A stretch of 64,000 nt of DNA, from the NCBI GenBank assembly GCA_949130495.1, contig OX422214.1:5192046-5256045 (forward strand), in the 5' to 3' direction. How positions within the stretch are numbered: position 1 is the first letter of the stretch; each line of letters starts with the position of its first letter. The notes under the pieces were generated by a model. The model was not told where the DNA came from, ran no database searches, and saw nothing but the letters and a program-made list of their open reading frames with translations. Of the stretch, positions 23,907 to 34,878 are shown piece by piece. The translations under genes were made by a program, and so were the position numbers. This DNA is from Sambucus nigra. Lineage: Eukaryota; Streptophyta; Magnoliopsida; Dipsacales; Adoxaceae.

Positions 23907-25451
23907 CTAGTACATCTTATCCCCTCCAGGATGTACCGTAAATCGGGACCCGTGAGACTGGTTCATGACTGCATGAGTTAATTCTGCTCCTTCTGGAACC
24001 CCCAATCTCCCATTAAACCTCAAACCCCCATCAGAACTCACAGAATAGGACTCAGCACCCTCAGCTAATAGTCGTACAACCTGCTCCTGGAAAAATGGGT
24101 CTGCGGTCTGTGCCTGTATCACCCTCGTAACAATCTCGGGTGTCACTATCATAACAGATATGAAGGAACGGGCTACTGCATCCTGGTGGCCTAACTCCTT
24201 CCACTTTGCTTTCCAGACATCCGCTACATCACCTACCGGTCTACGGCTCAACGCATCAGAAACTACGTTGGCCTTCCCCGGATGATACTGTATGTCGATC
24301 TGATAGTCCTTCATAAACTCTAACCATCTGCGTTGACGCATATTCAGCTCTCGCTGAGTGAACAGGTACTGCAGTGACTTGGGGTCTATGAACAAGCGGA
24401 ATTTCTCCCCCAATAAGTAGTGTCTCCATATCCTCAATGTAAAAACGACCGCTGCTAACTCCAGATCATGGGTGGGGTAATTCTTCTCATGCGGCTTAAG
24501 CTTACGGTAGGCAAAAGCTATAGCCTTCTCCTCCTACTGAAGTACTCCCCCAAGTCCCCGTAAGGAGGCATCGGTGTAAACTAGGTACTCCACACCCGGC
24601 TTTGGTAAGGTAAGGAAGGCTGCTGAAGTAAGCTTGTCTTTCAGCTCGTCAAAAGACAATTGACAAGCATCATCCCAAACATATGGTACCCCTTTACGAG
24701 TCAGGTTCGTCAATGGACCCGCTATTTTGGAGAATCCACGAATGAATCTCCTGTAGTATCCGACTAACCCCAAGAAACTACGCACTTCCATCGGTGTCGT
24801 GGGCTGTCCCCACTCCCTCATCGCTGACACTTTACTCGGGTCAACTGATATCCCCTGTTCAGAAACAACATGCCCCAAGAACTGTACTTCTCGCAACCAG
24901 AATCCGCACTTCTCGTACTTAGCATACAACTGATGCTCTCGTAGAGTCTGAAGAACCTGTCTCAAGTGCTCGGCATGCTCCTCCTCGGAGTGTGAATATA
25001 TCAAAATGTCATCTATGAAGACGATGACAAACTGATCCAAGAACTCTCTGAACCCTCGATTAATTAAGTCCATGAACACGGATGGAGCATTTGTGAGGCC
25101 GAATGGCATCACTCGGAACTCGTAAGACCCATATCGCGTCAAGAAGGCAGTCTTTGAAACATCCTACTTCCTAATACGTTGTTGATGGTACCCCGACCTC
25201 AGATCTATCTTCGAAAAGAAAGTTTCTCCCCTCAGCTGGTCAAACAGATCATCGATTCGAGGCAATGGATACTTATTCCGTATCGTGACCATGTTCAATT
25301 CCCGGTAGTCCACACATAACCTCAGTGAGCCATCTCTCTTCTTCGCAAACAAGACTGGAGCGCCCCAAGGTGAGGTACTCCTGCGAATGAAGCCCTGACC
25401 TAACAGCTGCACTATCTGATCTCGTAACTCTCGCATTCTTGTCGGATCCAT
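23907..25451 (-). pseudogene. Element 2 reverse transcriptase and RNase H
   Basis: RT copies the RNA into DNA; RNase H removes the RNA strand. The frame 25164-25451 carries [17 protein letters not shown] and [13 protein letters not shown]. After a TAG near 25150, the frame 24534-25142 has the catalytic IDD in [31 protein letters not shown] and the start of RNase H ([12 protein letters not shown]). A TAG at 24534, at a CAG position in sister copies, separates it from the rest of RNase H. The frame 23907-24437 continues the polyprotein with [28 protein letters not shown] and the linker to integrase. Confidence 0.9.
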
Positions 25452-25684
25452 ACGGTATGGAGCACGTGCTATCGGTCTAGTATCCGGTTATAAATCTATG
25501 ACAAAGTCTATCTCTCGACTGGGGGTAGGCCTGGTATCTCCTGAAAGACATCGGAATACTCATGAACAACTGGGATCGAGTCTAAGGGAATCACAACCTC
25601 CTTAGAGGTATCCTCCTCTATGTAATATAAATGAGCGGTCGAGCCTCCCTCTGGGCGAGGCATCGCCACTACAAACATCTCTTG

Positions 25685-26035
25685 TCACGAAATGGCAAAG
25701 ACAATACTTCCACCAAAACAATCTATCATGGCCCTGTAAGATGCGAGCCAATCCATACCGATAATAACGTCATGCTCATGCATATCTAAGACTAATATGT
25801 CTGCAGGTAATACCAAGATACCAATCTCTACCCCCACTCCCCGGCATATAAAGAAAATAAGCGAACCACTCCCCAGTGGTGAGTCTACACACGTCACCGT
25901 ACTCTCTGCTGTGGCTAACAACCCTAAGGCCTTTGCAAAATGCATAGCTATAAAACAGTGTGTCTCCCCAGTATCAAACAAAACTCGACCCATAGTACCA
26001 TGGATAGGAAACATACCCTCAATCGCGGGTGGTTC
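25685..26035 (-). pseudogene. Element 2 aspartic protease
   Basis: Retroviral-type protease that cuts the polyprotein. The 109-aa frame 25685-26014 has [18 protein letters not shown]; the catalytic Asp-Thr-Gly is present, but the next residue is Glu where elements 1 and 3 have Ala. [15 protein letters not shown] and [16 protein letters not shown] match the other copies closely. It is in the same frame as the Gag part upstream (26036-26998), which supports a single gag-pol reading frame. The frame stops near 25685; related sequence continues in other frames toward the RT. Confidence 0.88.
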
Positions 26036-26998
26036 CTATGGAGCTGCTGCTTGGTGGACGTTATAGACACGTCCGTACTGTAACTGCCCCTGCTGCACTG
26101 GAGCTGCTGGAATGGCTAGTAGGGCTGGTACTTGAGCTGGTGCCGGGAGAGCGGCTGGAAAAAGTGTCCTATGTGGCTCATTACGAGCACCCTGCTGCTG
26201 TGGGGCCCTCTCACCCTCTGGGAAATCCTGGCGCTTATGGCCATGCTTGTTGCACACAAAACATCGGCCTCCGAAGTTACTCTCCCTCTGACCCTGCTGC
26301 TGTCGGTGTCGGCCTTGCTGGCCTTACTGACTTGGGACTTTATTCCTCTCTAGGCAATTCAGACACCTATGGTCTTTCCTGTCACATCAGAAGCACCTCT
26401 CTCGAAACTGCTTCACTTCACCACGTTGTTCACTAGTCACGCTTTTTCCCCGGTCTTGCTAGCCTTGAGGGGAAATTTGGGGAAAAATTATGTCAGGGTG
26501 AGGACAATCCCTCCACTTGTGACCCGGCTGTACACATTTATAGCAGAGTTCCGAAATTCTCCGTTGGTCGGATTGTAGTTTATCCCCAGTCTAATTCGGA
26601 TAAGATTGATGTTTGTGACCATCCATTCCACAACTGAAACACCTCTTTGTGAAATTATTCTGAATCTGACTTCGTTGGCCCTGACACTTTTGGCCCTTTA
26701 CATAAATTTTGTTACTTGTGGAGCTGACTCGGTCTTGGGTGGTTTGTTGTCATAATTTCGGTGCCTTCGCACAATTGTCATCTTTAGTCACATGCATTTG
26801 GTTAACCTATCTAGATCTTTTGCCTCCTCTAAGCTGTATGCTACGTTCGTGGTACTGTAAAACTGCAGTGGTAACTGCTTGTGCCACAATGCCCGCAAAT
26901 TCGGCGATTGGTACCTTTTTCGGAGACACCTGAGGTGCGAGTTATCCTTGCTCATTAACTTCCCCAATGGTATTAGCTTGTTCTTCCTGACGGGCCAT
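26036..26998 (-). pseudogene. Element 2 Gag-like region: four CCHC zinc knuckles, no capsid domain seen
   Basis: The ATG at 26998 opens a frame (MARQEEQANTIGEVNEQ) that runs, with in-frame stops, into the protease. After an N-terminal PIAEFAGIVAQAV segment resembling the start of element 1 Gag, there is no QKAHPPEF...LQWWES capsid domain. Instead four zinc-knuckle units follow in the same frame: CFSCGMDGHKHQSY (last Cys changed), CYKCVQPGHKWRDC (intact), CF-stop-CDRKDHRCLNC (Trp codon probably changed to TGA) and CFVCNKHGHKRQDF (last Cys changed). Elements 1 and 3 have one knuckle each. Either an internal deletion and duplication reshaped this Gag, or this is a distinct Gag type. Retained register across all four units argues that they were once translated. 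Confidence 0.75.
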
Positions 26999-27175
26999 CT
27001 GAAAGTTTTAAAATTACATCAGAATAAGTTTAACATCCGTATCGACAAGTCGCAGAAGCACGAATTTCCAACGCATAAAGACAAATACAACATTCCCAAT
27101 GTTAGGGCTCTATAGCAAAATTGTTAAGCTGAAAGCGAAATAAGCCATGAAGATCCTAAGGACACTAGAACCTGA

Positions 27176-27188
27176 TGCTCTGATACCA
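27176..27188 (-). other. Element 2 primer-binding site (initiator Met tRNA type)
   Basis: TGGTATCAGAGCA on the minus strand, two bases inside the right LTR, identical to the site in elements 1 and 3. Confidence 0.95.
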
Positions 27189-27190
27189 CC

Positions 27191-28441
27191 TGTGACACCC
27201 CGCCTAATTAAATACCAGGCGATCACTCCTTTATTAAATTAAAATCAAGGTGAACAGTTGGTTCATTCTTAGCATCACTGTCGTAAAATAACTTTCACAA
27301 TTTAAACACCCTAGTTAATTAAGCTACGTGTCAAAACCATTTTTTTTTACATTACTTTCCAAATTTTATTTCTTTTAAAAATTTAATTATTTATAACAAT
27401 TCAATATTAAAGAATCACACCACAATAACCCTGGAACATATAATCCAAATAATTTAAACATTCAACAACTAAATCCTAACATTAAAACTTAAAGTAAAAC
27501 GTCCAGACAGTAATAAATCCCAAAGTGACAATACTAGAAATAACTAAATCACAATGTCCTAATAAACAACTGAATAATGGAAAGGGCGACACATGCCCCA
27601 CTAAATGAGTATGCTAGGAGTGGAGTCAAATAAATGAAGTCGTCTAAGGAAGTTGCTTGCAACTCCCACCTAAGCTGCAGCGCGTTTCTTCCAAGGGATC
27701 ATACGCAAGACGCCCCTGTGGCTGGGCACCAGTAATATATACATATATATACAAGAGAGAAAGAGAAATAGAAACGGGTCAGAGCCCGATAGTGTAATTA
27801 ATTTATAATTCATTTAACAAGTATTTATAATGTTTACAGGCCAATGCAACAACATATTAGTGCGGCACTCTCTTGAGAAATTCTCACCTCTCTTCTAATG
27901 TGCACGCCTATCGTACTAACCTTCCCAACGGATTATCTTATTTTATATCGCACTAAACTTCCCAATGGTTTAACTTATCTTAGGTTACTCATAAGATTTA
28001 AAACTGAACAACATAATTGTTTGCAAGGAAAATTTTATTTACTAACAAAGATCTCATTTTAACTTTATTTATTAATAAAGTTTGCCAGTGTCATATTATA
28101 CTTTTTCAAAACAAGTATTTCCAATTTGAGTCATCATACAAGTCTTACTTACCATAGCACAGTAGGCAGTTCCAAATTTCAGAATTTTATATATATATTA
28201 AATACTCGTATAATATATATATTCTAACAGCACCCCACATAAAAACTATGGTGCGGGCATACTCTGCTATCCAATCCCCGTATGACTCGTACTAAGGGAA
28301 ATACAAGTTCGGAATCACTCTCGAACTGTATTAACACATACACAAACAATATTGAGGCGAAGCATAGATTCCAAGTCTCTAAGAGATCAATACATACCCT
28401 CCCGTCTCTTAGGACCGTCTGACCATCAATCAGATAGCCTG
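27191..28441 (-). repeat. Element 2 5' LTR, first part (interrupted by element 3)
   Basis: Starts TGTGACACCCCGCC and aligns with 19646-20880. The conserved block CGGGTCAGAGCCCG is at 27775-27788. It is broken after CAGATAGCCTG, where element 3 inserted; the LTR resumes at 40462. Confidence 0.93.
28437..28441. repeat. Target-site duplication of element 3, left copy (GCCTG)
   Basis: GCCTG abuts TGTAATACC of element 3 and recurs at 40462-40466. The uninterrupted LTR at about 20880 has it once. Confidence 0.95.
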
Positions 28442-31400
28442 TGTAATACCCCGTATTTTTATGCTATATTAATTTAGGGATTTATTAAATTTAATGTGAG
28501 TTAATTATTTAATAAAAATCCAGAAAACAATTATGTTATAATTATTAACGTGGCGAGAGTTATTAATTATGGTAAATTTGTTGAATATTACTAATGAGCA
28601 AAGTAATATATAATATTGGTTATATTGAATGTCACGAGTGAATAAAATGACAATTTTGGAAATTTGACTCGGGACGCGCCCGAGTCGCGTCGGGACTAAA
28701 TAGTGATAAATAAAAGTGAATATTTTATAAGTTGTTCGTATGGTCGTTTGGAGTGCGCCAACGCGTCCGTAAGGGTCGAGATAGTCAGAAAAGTGTACCC
28801 GGGGGTTTAGTTTGGGTCTCGGGGCATTTTTTGGCCTAATTAGTACCCCGGGAGGGCGTTTTGGACATTTCACATTTTTGAGTAATTAAACCCACGAAAA
28901 TCAGTAATCTATATCAGCCATTTAGGTTAGTCAGATAGGGTTAGAAAGCTTAAACACAAGAACATCCATAGGAGAGGAAGGAGATAGCTCTCAAGGCAAA
29001 TTCAAGGCCCAAAATCCATCCGGTTGCACCGCCACCACCACCAACGCGTAGATCGCGCGACGGGGAACGCAACCATAACAAAATCATCTGCAAACCAGAC
29101 TTCTGAAAATCCCAGGCAAGTGTTTATCTTGCTTATTTCGTTGATGCATCTTTCATATTAGTGTAGGAATGATTAGGATGAGTTTTATGGAAGAAAACCT
29201 AAGTTTTGTGATAGGAATCGAATGTAGTTATGGTTTAAATGATAATTCTGGAAACCCTTGCCATGAAGAGGAATTTACCCACGAAATTATGATGTTTATA
29301 AGAAGAAATTTCTGGAAAAATAGATTGGAACCATGATTTAGAGATTTCTAGGGTTCTTGAATATTTAAATGAATTATGGCATGATTAATCCATGTCTAGT
29401 TACGTAAATTGACATGCTTTACGTAGGAAATGTATAATATCATGTTAGGATGTTAGTAGTACAAATTTTGAGACGTTTGGGATTGTAAAATATGGATTTG
29501 GTGTAAGTTAGAAGATGAAACCCGTAACTGCAATTCTGCGGATTTCGCAGACCTGCTTGATCGATCGATCGACCCCAGAGCTTCGATCGATCGAAGGTTC
29601 GCTCGATCGAGCCCCAGACCTCGATTGATCGACTCCTCCTGGCAGACTCATGTTTCCCCTTATTAATTAGTTGAAATTCAATTTAATGTGAAATAATTCT
29701 TGGGCATCCTTAATAAAATGTTTTGGGAGATATAGAGGACCAGTAGGACATATGAATAATTTTGGGATCCTTAATATAAGACGAGAATTGTACTTGTGGG
29801 ATAATTACTTAAGGGTTGATGAATTTATGAATTAACGGGAGAGTTGCGTAAGAAGGTGACGTTGGAACATAGAAAGGACACTTACTGAATTTTATACTTG
29901 GGAGGATAGAGTCCATGCATGTTACGTATTCAGATGAGAAAATACTTCGAGTTAAAGTTAGAAACGAACTCTTATACGTAATACTAATAATGTGAAAATT
30001 AAGGATAAATGTTGTAATTATGGGTAATGAGAGGAACCTATATTAATATGATAAAAGTGGTATATTTATATGATTGTGTATGCCTATATTATATACATGT
30101 TAAAATCATACCCACGCTACTTGCTATCCATGAGGTTGCCGCGTTGGGACGGTCTTATCCTATGTTGCCTTATGGGGGATATTGACTCGTACCCTAGGAG
30201 ATAGATATCCTTGGTACAGGTTATCGATTTGATAGTTCAGACGGTCCTAAGAGACGCGGGTATGTGCATCCTCTTAGAGACTTGGAATCTATGCTTCGCC
30301 TCAATATTGTTGTGTATGTGCTAATACAATTCGAGAGTGAGTCTGAATTTGTATTCCCCTTAATATGAGTGATATGGGGTTGGATAGTAGAGTATGCCCG
30401 CAACATAGCTTTTATTTGGGGTGCTGTTATGATATATATATATATTTTATGAGTAGTTAATATATATATATATGAAATTCTGAAATCTGGAATTGCCTAC
30501 TGTGAATTTGTAAGTAGGATATGGTTGATGACTCAAATTATAATTACGTGTTTTAAGAGAGTATAATGTGATACTGGAAAACTTTTTTGATTAATAAAGT
30601 TAAAGTGAGAACTTGGGTTATAAGTTGAAATCTTCGTTTTAAATACTTGTGTTGTTCAGTGTTAAAATCCTGCGAATAACCTAAGATAAGTTAAATAATT
30701 GAGGAAGGATAGTGTGGTATATGACGAGATAGACTATTGGGAAGGTTAGTGCGATAGGTGTGCACATTAGAAGAGAGGTGAGAATTTCTCAAGAGAGTGT
30801 CGCACTAATATGTTGTTGCATTGGCCTGTATCAATTTAAATACTTGCTAAATGAATTTTAAATCAAACACACTATCGGGCTCCGACCCGTACCTTTTTCT
30901 ATTTCTCTCTCTTGTATATATATGTATGTATTACAGGTGCCCAGCCACAGGGGCGTCTTGCTTAGGATCCTTTGAAAGGAACATGCTGGAGCTTAGGTGG
31001 GAGTTGCAGGCCACTTGCATAGACGACTTAGTTTACTTGATTCCACATCTATCATTCTCATTTATTGGGCATGTGTCGCCCTTTCCACTATTTATCTGTT
31101 TTATTGGGACATTTCTTTTTCAGTTATTTCTAGTACTGTTACGTTGGAATTTATTCAGCATGAATGTTTTACTTTATGTTTTAAATGTTGGGACTTTGGA
31201 TGTGGAATGTTTAAATTAATTGGATTATGTTCCCGGAAATTTGTGGTATGATTCTTATTTATTGTTAATGGTGTTAATAATTAAATAAATGATTTTCTTT
31301 AAAAATAGAACTTGGAAGGAAATGTTAAAAAAAAATGGTTTTGACACTTAGCTTAATTAATTAGGGTGTTAATTTGGAAAAATTTATTTTCACGACAGTG

Positions 31401-31485
31401 ATGCTAAGAATGAACCAACTGTTCACCCTGATTTTAATTTAATAAAGGAGTGATCGCCCGGTATTTAATTTGGCAGGGTGTCACA
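28442..31485 (+). repeat. Element 3 5' LTR
   Basis: A 3,044-bp LTR, TGTAATACCCCG to GGGTGTCACA. It has a TCGATCGA cluster at 29557-29633, CGGGCTCCGACCCG at 30876-30889, then TATATATATG and GTGCCCAGCCACAGGGG. The open frame 30851-31219 recurs in the 3' LTR and lies over this promoter-like block, so I do not treat it as a gene. Confidence 0.95.
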
Positions 31486-31487
31486 GG

Positions 31488-31500
31488 TGGTATCAGAGCA
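31488..31500 (+). other. Element 3 primer-binding site
   Basis: TGGTATCAGAGCA two bases after the 5' LTR; complementary to initiator Met tRNA. Confidence 0.95.
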
Positions 31501-31670
31501 TCAGGTTCTAGTGTCTTTTAGGATTTGTGCGACTTATTATGCTTTCAGCTTTTCTTTCTTTGATATAGAGCCCTATTTTTAGGATTGTTGTATTTCTGCT
31601 TTTACGTTACGTCTTCAGCTATTTGTGAATTGATAATGACTGTAAAGTAATAAACTTCTTCACGTTTCAA

Positions 31671-32800
31671 ATTCCTCCGAGACGTGCACCGAAGGATAGG
31701 CGTGCCCAGGCCGAGTAGCCAGCAGCTCCAGCACAAGGCACTATGAATGCTAATGAAGTAGTCGCCATTGTTGCTCAGGCAGTGAATGCCGCGCTAGCGG
31801 TGGTTCAGCAGGCTCCACCCCAGATTCAGGCAGTGGCACCAGTACCAGCACAGCTTCCATCTGCATGGGAGAGGGTTAGGGATGCTTTTCAGAAGGCGCA
31901 TCCCCCTGAGTTTTCGGGTAGCTCAGATATCGTCACAGTCAGCCAATGGAAGAAAGACATCCAGCGGCATCTTCGTATGCATGAGTGCACTGACGTGCAA
32001 AGGCAGTTATTAGCTTCCTTTAATCTAGTGGGGGCCTCTTTGCAGTGGTGGGAGTCCACTACTACCTTGGAGGAGAGGGACACGATCCCGATTCAGACAT
32101 TTTGGGAGCGGTTTGACCGCAAGTATTTTCCACCCGCCGTGCAGACTGAGATGAGATGGAAATTACTGAATTTGAAGCAGGAGAATTCTACCGTAGCTAA
32201 GTATGAGGAGGAGTTCACGAGACTTCTCACCATAGTGCCAGATGAGGCACCTACTGAGAGTAAGAAAATTATGTTGTTTGTGGACGGTTTAGCTTGGAGG
32301 ATCCGTCAGCATCTTATAGGGAATTTATCTCTGAGTACTTTCACTGATGTACTCAATGCTGCGTTACTACATTCACAGGATCACCGCTTCCATCTGCAGG
32401 GAAGCAAGAGAGCAGGAGAGTCCAGCCAGCAGGACAGGAGCGGGGGTAATAGTGCTAGTGGGGCACCATCTCATGGACAGACTCGTCAGCACGAGCAGAG
32501 TTCCCATCAGGGGGGACCCTACTAAGCGATTCCATTTAGGTGATTCCAGGCAGGGATTTGGGGGTTATAGGCAGGGTCTACAGGGCCAGCCTAATCATTA
32601 GGGCCAACAAGGCCAACACCGATAGCAGGGTTAGCAGCAGGGCTAACAGGGCCAACAACGTGTTCATCAGGGCCAACAGGGCCAATGGCGGGGAGGTAAC
32701 GGCCATCAGGGCCGCGGTCAACAGGGTCAGAGGGTAGGCAACTTCAAAGGCCGATGTTTTGGGTGTGGTAGACACGGCCATAGGCCCCAGGATTGTCCGG
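31671..32800 (+). pseudogene. Element 3 Gag (capsid plus one zinc knuckle)
   Basis: The expected start, MPPRRA in element 1, is here ATT-CCT-CCG-AGA at 31671, so the start codon is lost; a TAG follows about 15 codons later. The open frame 31743-32525 (260 aa) contains the capsid domain: QKAHPPEFSGSSD, SLQWWES, FDRKYFP and VAKYEEEFTRLL. The linker is Gln/Gly-rich with several stops at CAG positions. An indel there shifts the frame, so the zinc knuckle CFGCGRHGHRPQDC (32755-32796) reads in the protease frame rather than the capsid frame. The knuckle itself is intact. Confidence 0.9.
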
Positions 32801-33530
32801 AGGGAGATAGGGCCCCACAGCAGCAGGGTGCCCGTAATGAGCCATAGAGGCCACTTTTTCCACCTGCCCTCCCAGCTCCAGCCTAGGTGCCAGCCCTACC
32901 AGCCATTCCAGCAGCTCGAGTGCAGCAGGGGCAGTTACAGTACGGACGTGTCTATAACGTACACCAACCAGCAGCTCCACAGGCACCACCCGCGATTGAG
33001 GTTATGTTTCCTATCCATGGTACTATGGGTCGGGTTTTGTTTGATACGGGGGCGACGCATTGTTTTATAGCTACGCATTTTGCGAAGGCCTTAGGGTTGT
33101 TATCCATAGCGAAGAGCACAGTGATGTGTGTAGACTCAACACTGGGGAGTCGTTCACTTATTTTCTTTATATGCCGGGGAGTGGGGGTAGAGATTGGTAG
33201 CTTGGTATTACCTGCAGACATGTTAGTCTTGGATATGCATGAGCATGATGTTATTATCGGTATGGACTGGCTCGCAGCTTATAGAGCCATGATTGATTGC
33301 TTCGGTGGGAGAATTTTTTTTGCCATTCCGGGGCAAGAGATGTTTGTAGTGGCGATGCCTCGCCCAGAGGGAGGTTCGACCGTTCATTTGTATTATATAG
33401 AGGAGGATGCCTCTAAAGAGGTTGTGATTCCTTTAGACTCGATCCCAGTCGTTTGTGAGTATTCCGATGTATTCCAGGAGATACCAGGCCTTCCCCCCAG
33501 TTGAGAGATAGACTTTGTCATAGATTTATT
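32801..33530 (+). pseudogene. Element 3 aspartic protease
   Basis: The frame 32887-33504 (205 aa) encodes the protease. The catalytic motif DTGATHCF follows GTMGRVLF, and ICRGVGVEIGSLVLP and [17 protein letters not shown] are conserved with elements 1 and 2. It ends in IPGLPPS, then TGA where element 1 has CGA (Arg). Just upstream two TAG codons (near 32845 and 32885) replace CAG. The frame would lead into RT, but RT is missing: shortly after the stop the sequence jumps to the RNase H-integrase linker. Confidence 0.9.
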
Positions 33531-33545
33531 GCCCATTTTGCCAGG
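33526..33545. other. Deletion junction removing RT and RNase H of element 3
   Basis: Sequence matching the pre-RT segment (GATTTATTGCCC) joins directly to sequence matching the linker upstream of integrase (CCATTTTGCCAGGAGCAG). In element 1 these points are about 1.4 kb apart. CCC is shared by both sides, a 3-bp microhomology. Confidence 0.8.
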
Positions 33546-34878
33546 AGCAGATTGTACGACTTTTAGCCGAAGGTGCTGAGTCCTATTCTGTTAGTTCTGA
33601 CGGGGGTTTGAGGTTTAATGGGAGATTGGTGGTTTCAGAAGGGGCAGAATTGCGTCATGCAGTGATGACCCAATCTCACGGGTCCCGATTTGCAGTGCAT
33701 CCTGGAGGAGATAAGATGTACCAGGATATGAGGAGACAATACTCGTGGAGTGGGATGAAGAAGGACATTGCTGAGTTTGTGTCCAAGTGTTCTAATGCCA
33801 GCTGGTGAAGGTGGATCATCAGAAACCGTCAGGGTTGCTTCAGCCATTGGAAGTACCTGCGTGGAAGTGGGAGAGTATTTCCATGGATTTTATTACAGGG
33901 TTGCCTACATCACAGCGGGGCCACGACTCCATCTGGGTGATTGTAGACCGTTTGACCAAGGTGGCTCATTTTCTTCCCGTGCGGACAGATTATAACACAG
34001 GTCAGTATGCTCAGTTGTTCATTTCTGAGATTGTCAAATTACATGGGGTGCCCCTGAATATTGTGTCAGATAGAGACAAGATTTTCGTGTCACGTTTTTG
34101 GGAAAGCTTTCAGGAGGCTATGGGTACGGAGTTGAGGTTGAGTTCAGCTTATCACCCACAAACAGATGGACAGACAGAGCGTACAAATCAGATGTTAGAG
34201 GATATGCTACGCATGTGTGTTCTTGATTTTGGAGGAGGTTGGGAGCCACATCTTCCACTGGTAGAGTTTGCTTATAATAATTCTTATCAGTTCACGATTG
34301 GCATGGCTCCATTTGAGGCTTTGTATGGCAAGCCTTGTCGTTCTCCAACTTGTTGGCTCGAGGTGGGGGATAACAAGTTGCTAGGACCAGAGGTGATTCA
34401 GGAAACCTCCGCTAGGATTGAGATGATTAGGAGTCACATTCGAGTAGCCCAAGACAAGCAGAAGAGCTACACCGATGCGAAACGGTTCTTCCGGGAGTTT
34501 AATGTGGGGGACCAAGTGTTACTGCGTGTATCTCCTATAAAAGGAGTGATGAGGTTCGGGAAGAAAGGGAAATTGGCCCCGAGGTACGTGGGACCATTTC
34601 CCATTATCGAGAGGGTTGGGTCGGTAGCATACAGATTGGGACTACCAGAGCATTTACACCGCATTCATAATGTATTCCACATCTCGTCGTTAAGACGGTA
34701 TCTTCGGGATGATATGGCCCATACTCACATTGTGATAGATGATATAGAGCTACAGCCTGACAGCTCTTACGAGGAGAGACCGGTGGCTATCCTAGACTAT
34801 AGTGAGGGGAGATTGAGGTCAAAGATAGTTCCACTTGTACGGGTCCAGTGGGAGCACCACAATGTGGAGGAATCCACT
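33546..34878 (+). pseudogene. Element 3 integrase and first part of chromodomain
   Basis: The frame 33608-33808 encodes the N-terminal zinc-binding part (HPGGDKMYQDMRRQY, SKCS), ending in a frameshift. The frame 33805-34899 (364 codons, the last few from the inserted LTR) holds an apparently complete core: D28 in [10 protein letters not shown]89 in VSDRDKIF and E125 in QTERTNQ, spacing 35. The C-terminal domain follows ([36 protein letters not shown]), then the chromodomain start [17 protein letters not shown]. At that point a solo LTR interrupts the gene; the remaining chromodomain codons are at 37323-37415. This is the best preserved integrase core in the window. Confidence 0.92.
34874..34878. 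repeat. Target-site duplication of the solo LTR, left copy (CCACT)
   Basis: CCACT, repeated at 37323-37327. Both copies lie in the chromodomain codons for Ser-Thr-Trp. Confidence 0.95.

Noticed and set aside
30851..31219. A 122-codon frame in the element 3 LTR, repeated at 39828-40154, with hydrophobic stretches resembling a membrane protein
   Set aside because: It lies across the promoter-like block of both LTRs, is differently truncated in the two copies and has no similarity to known LTR-encoded proteins; best seen as an accidental frame.
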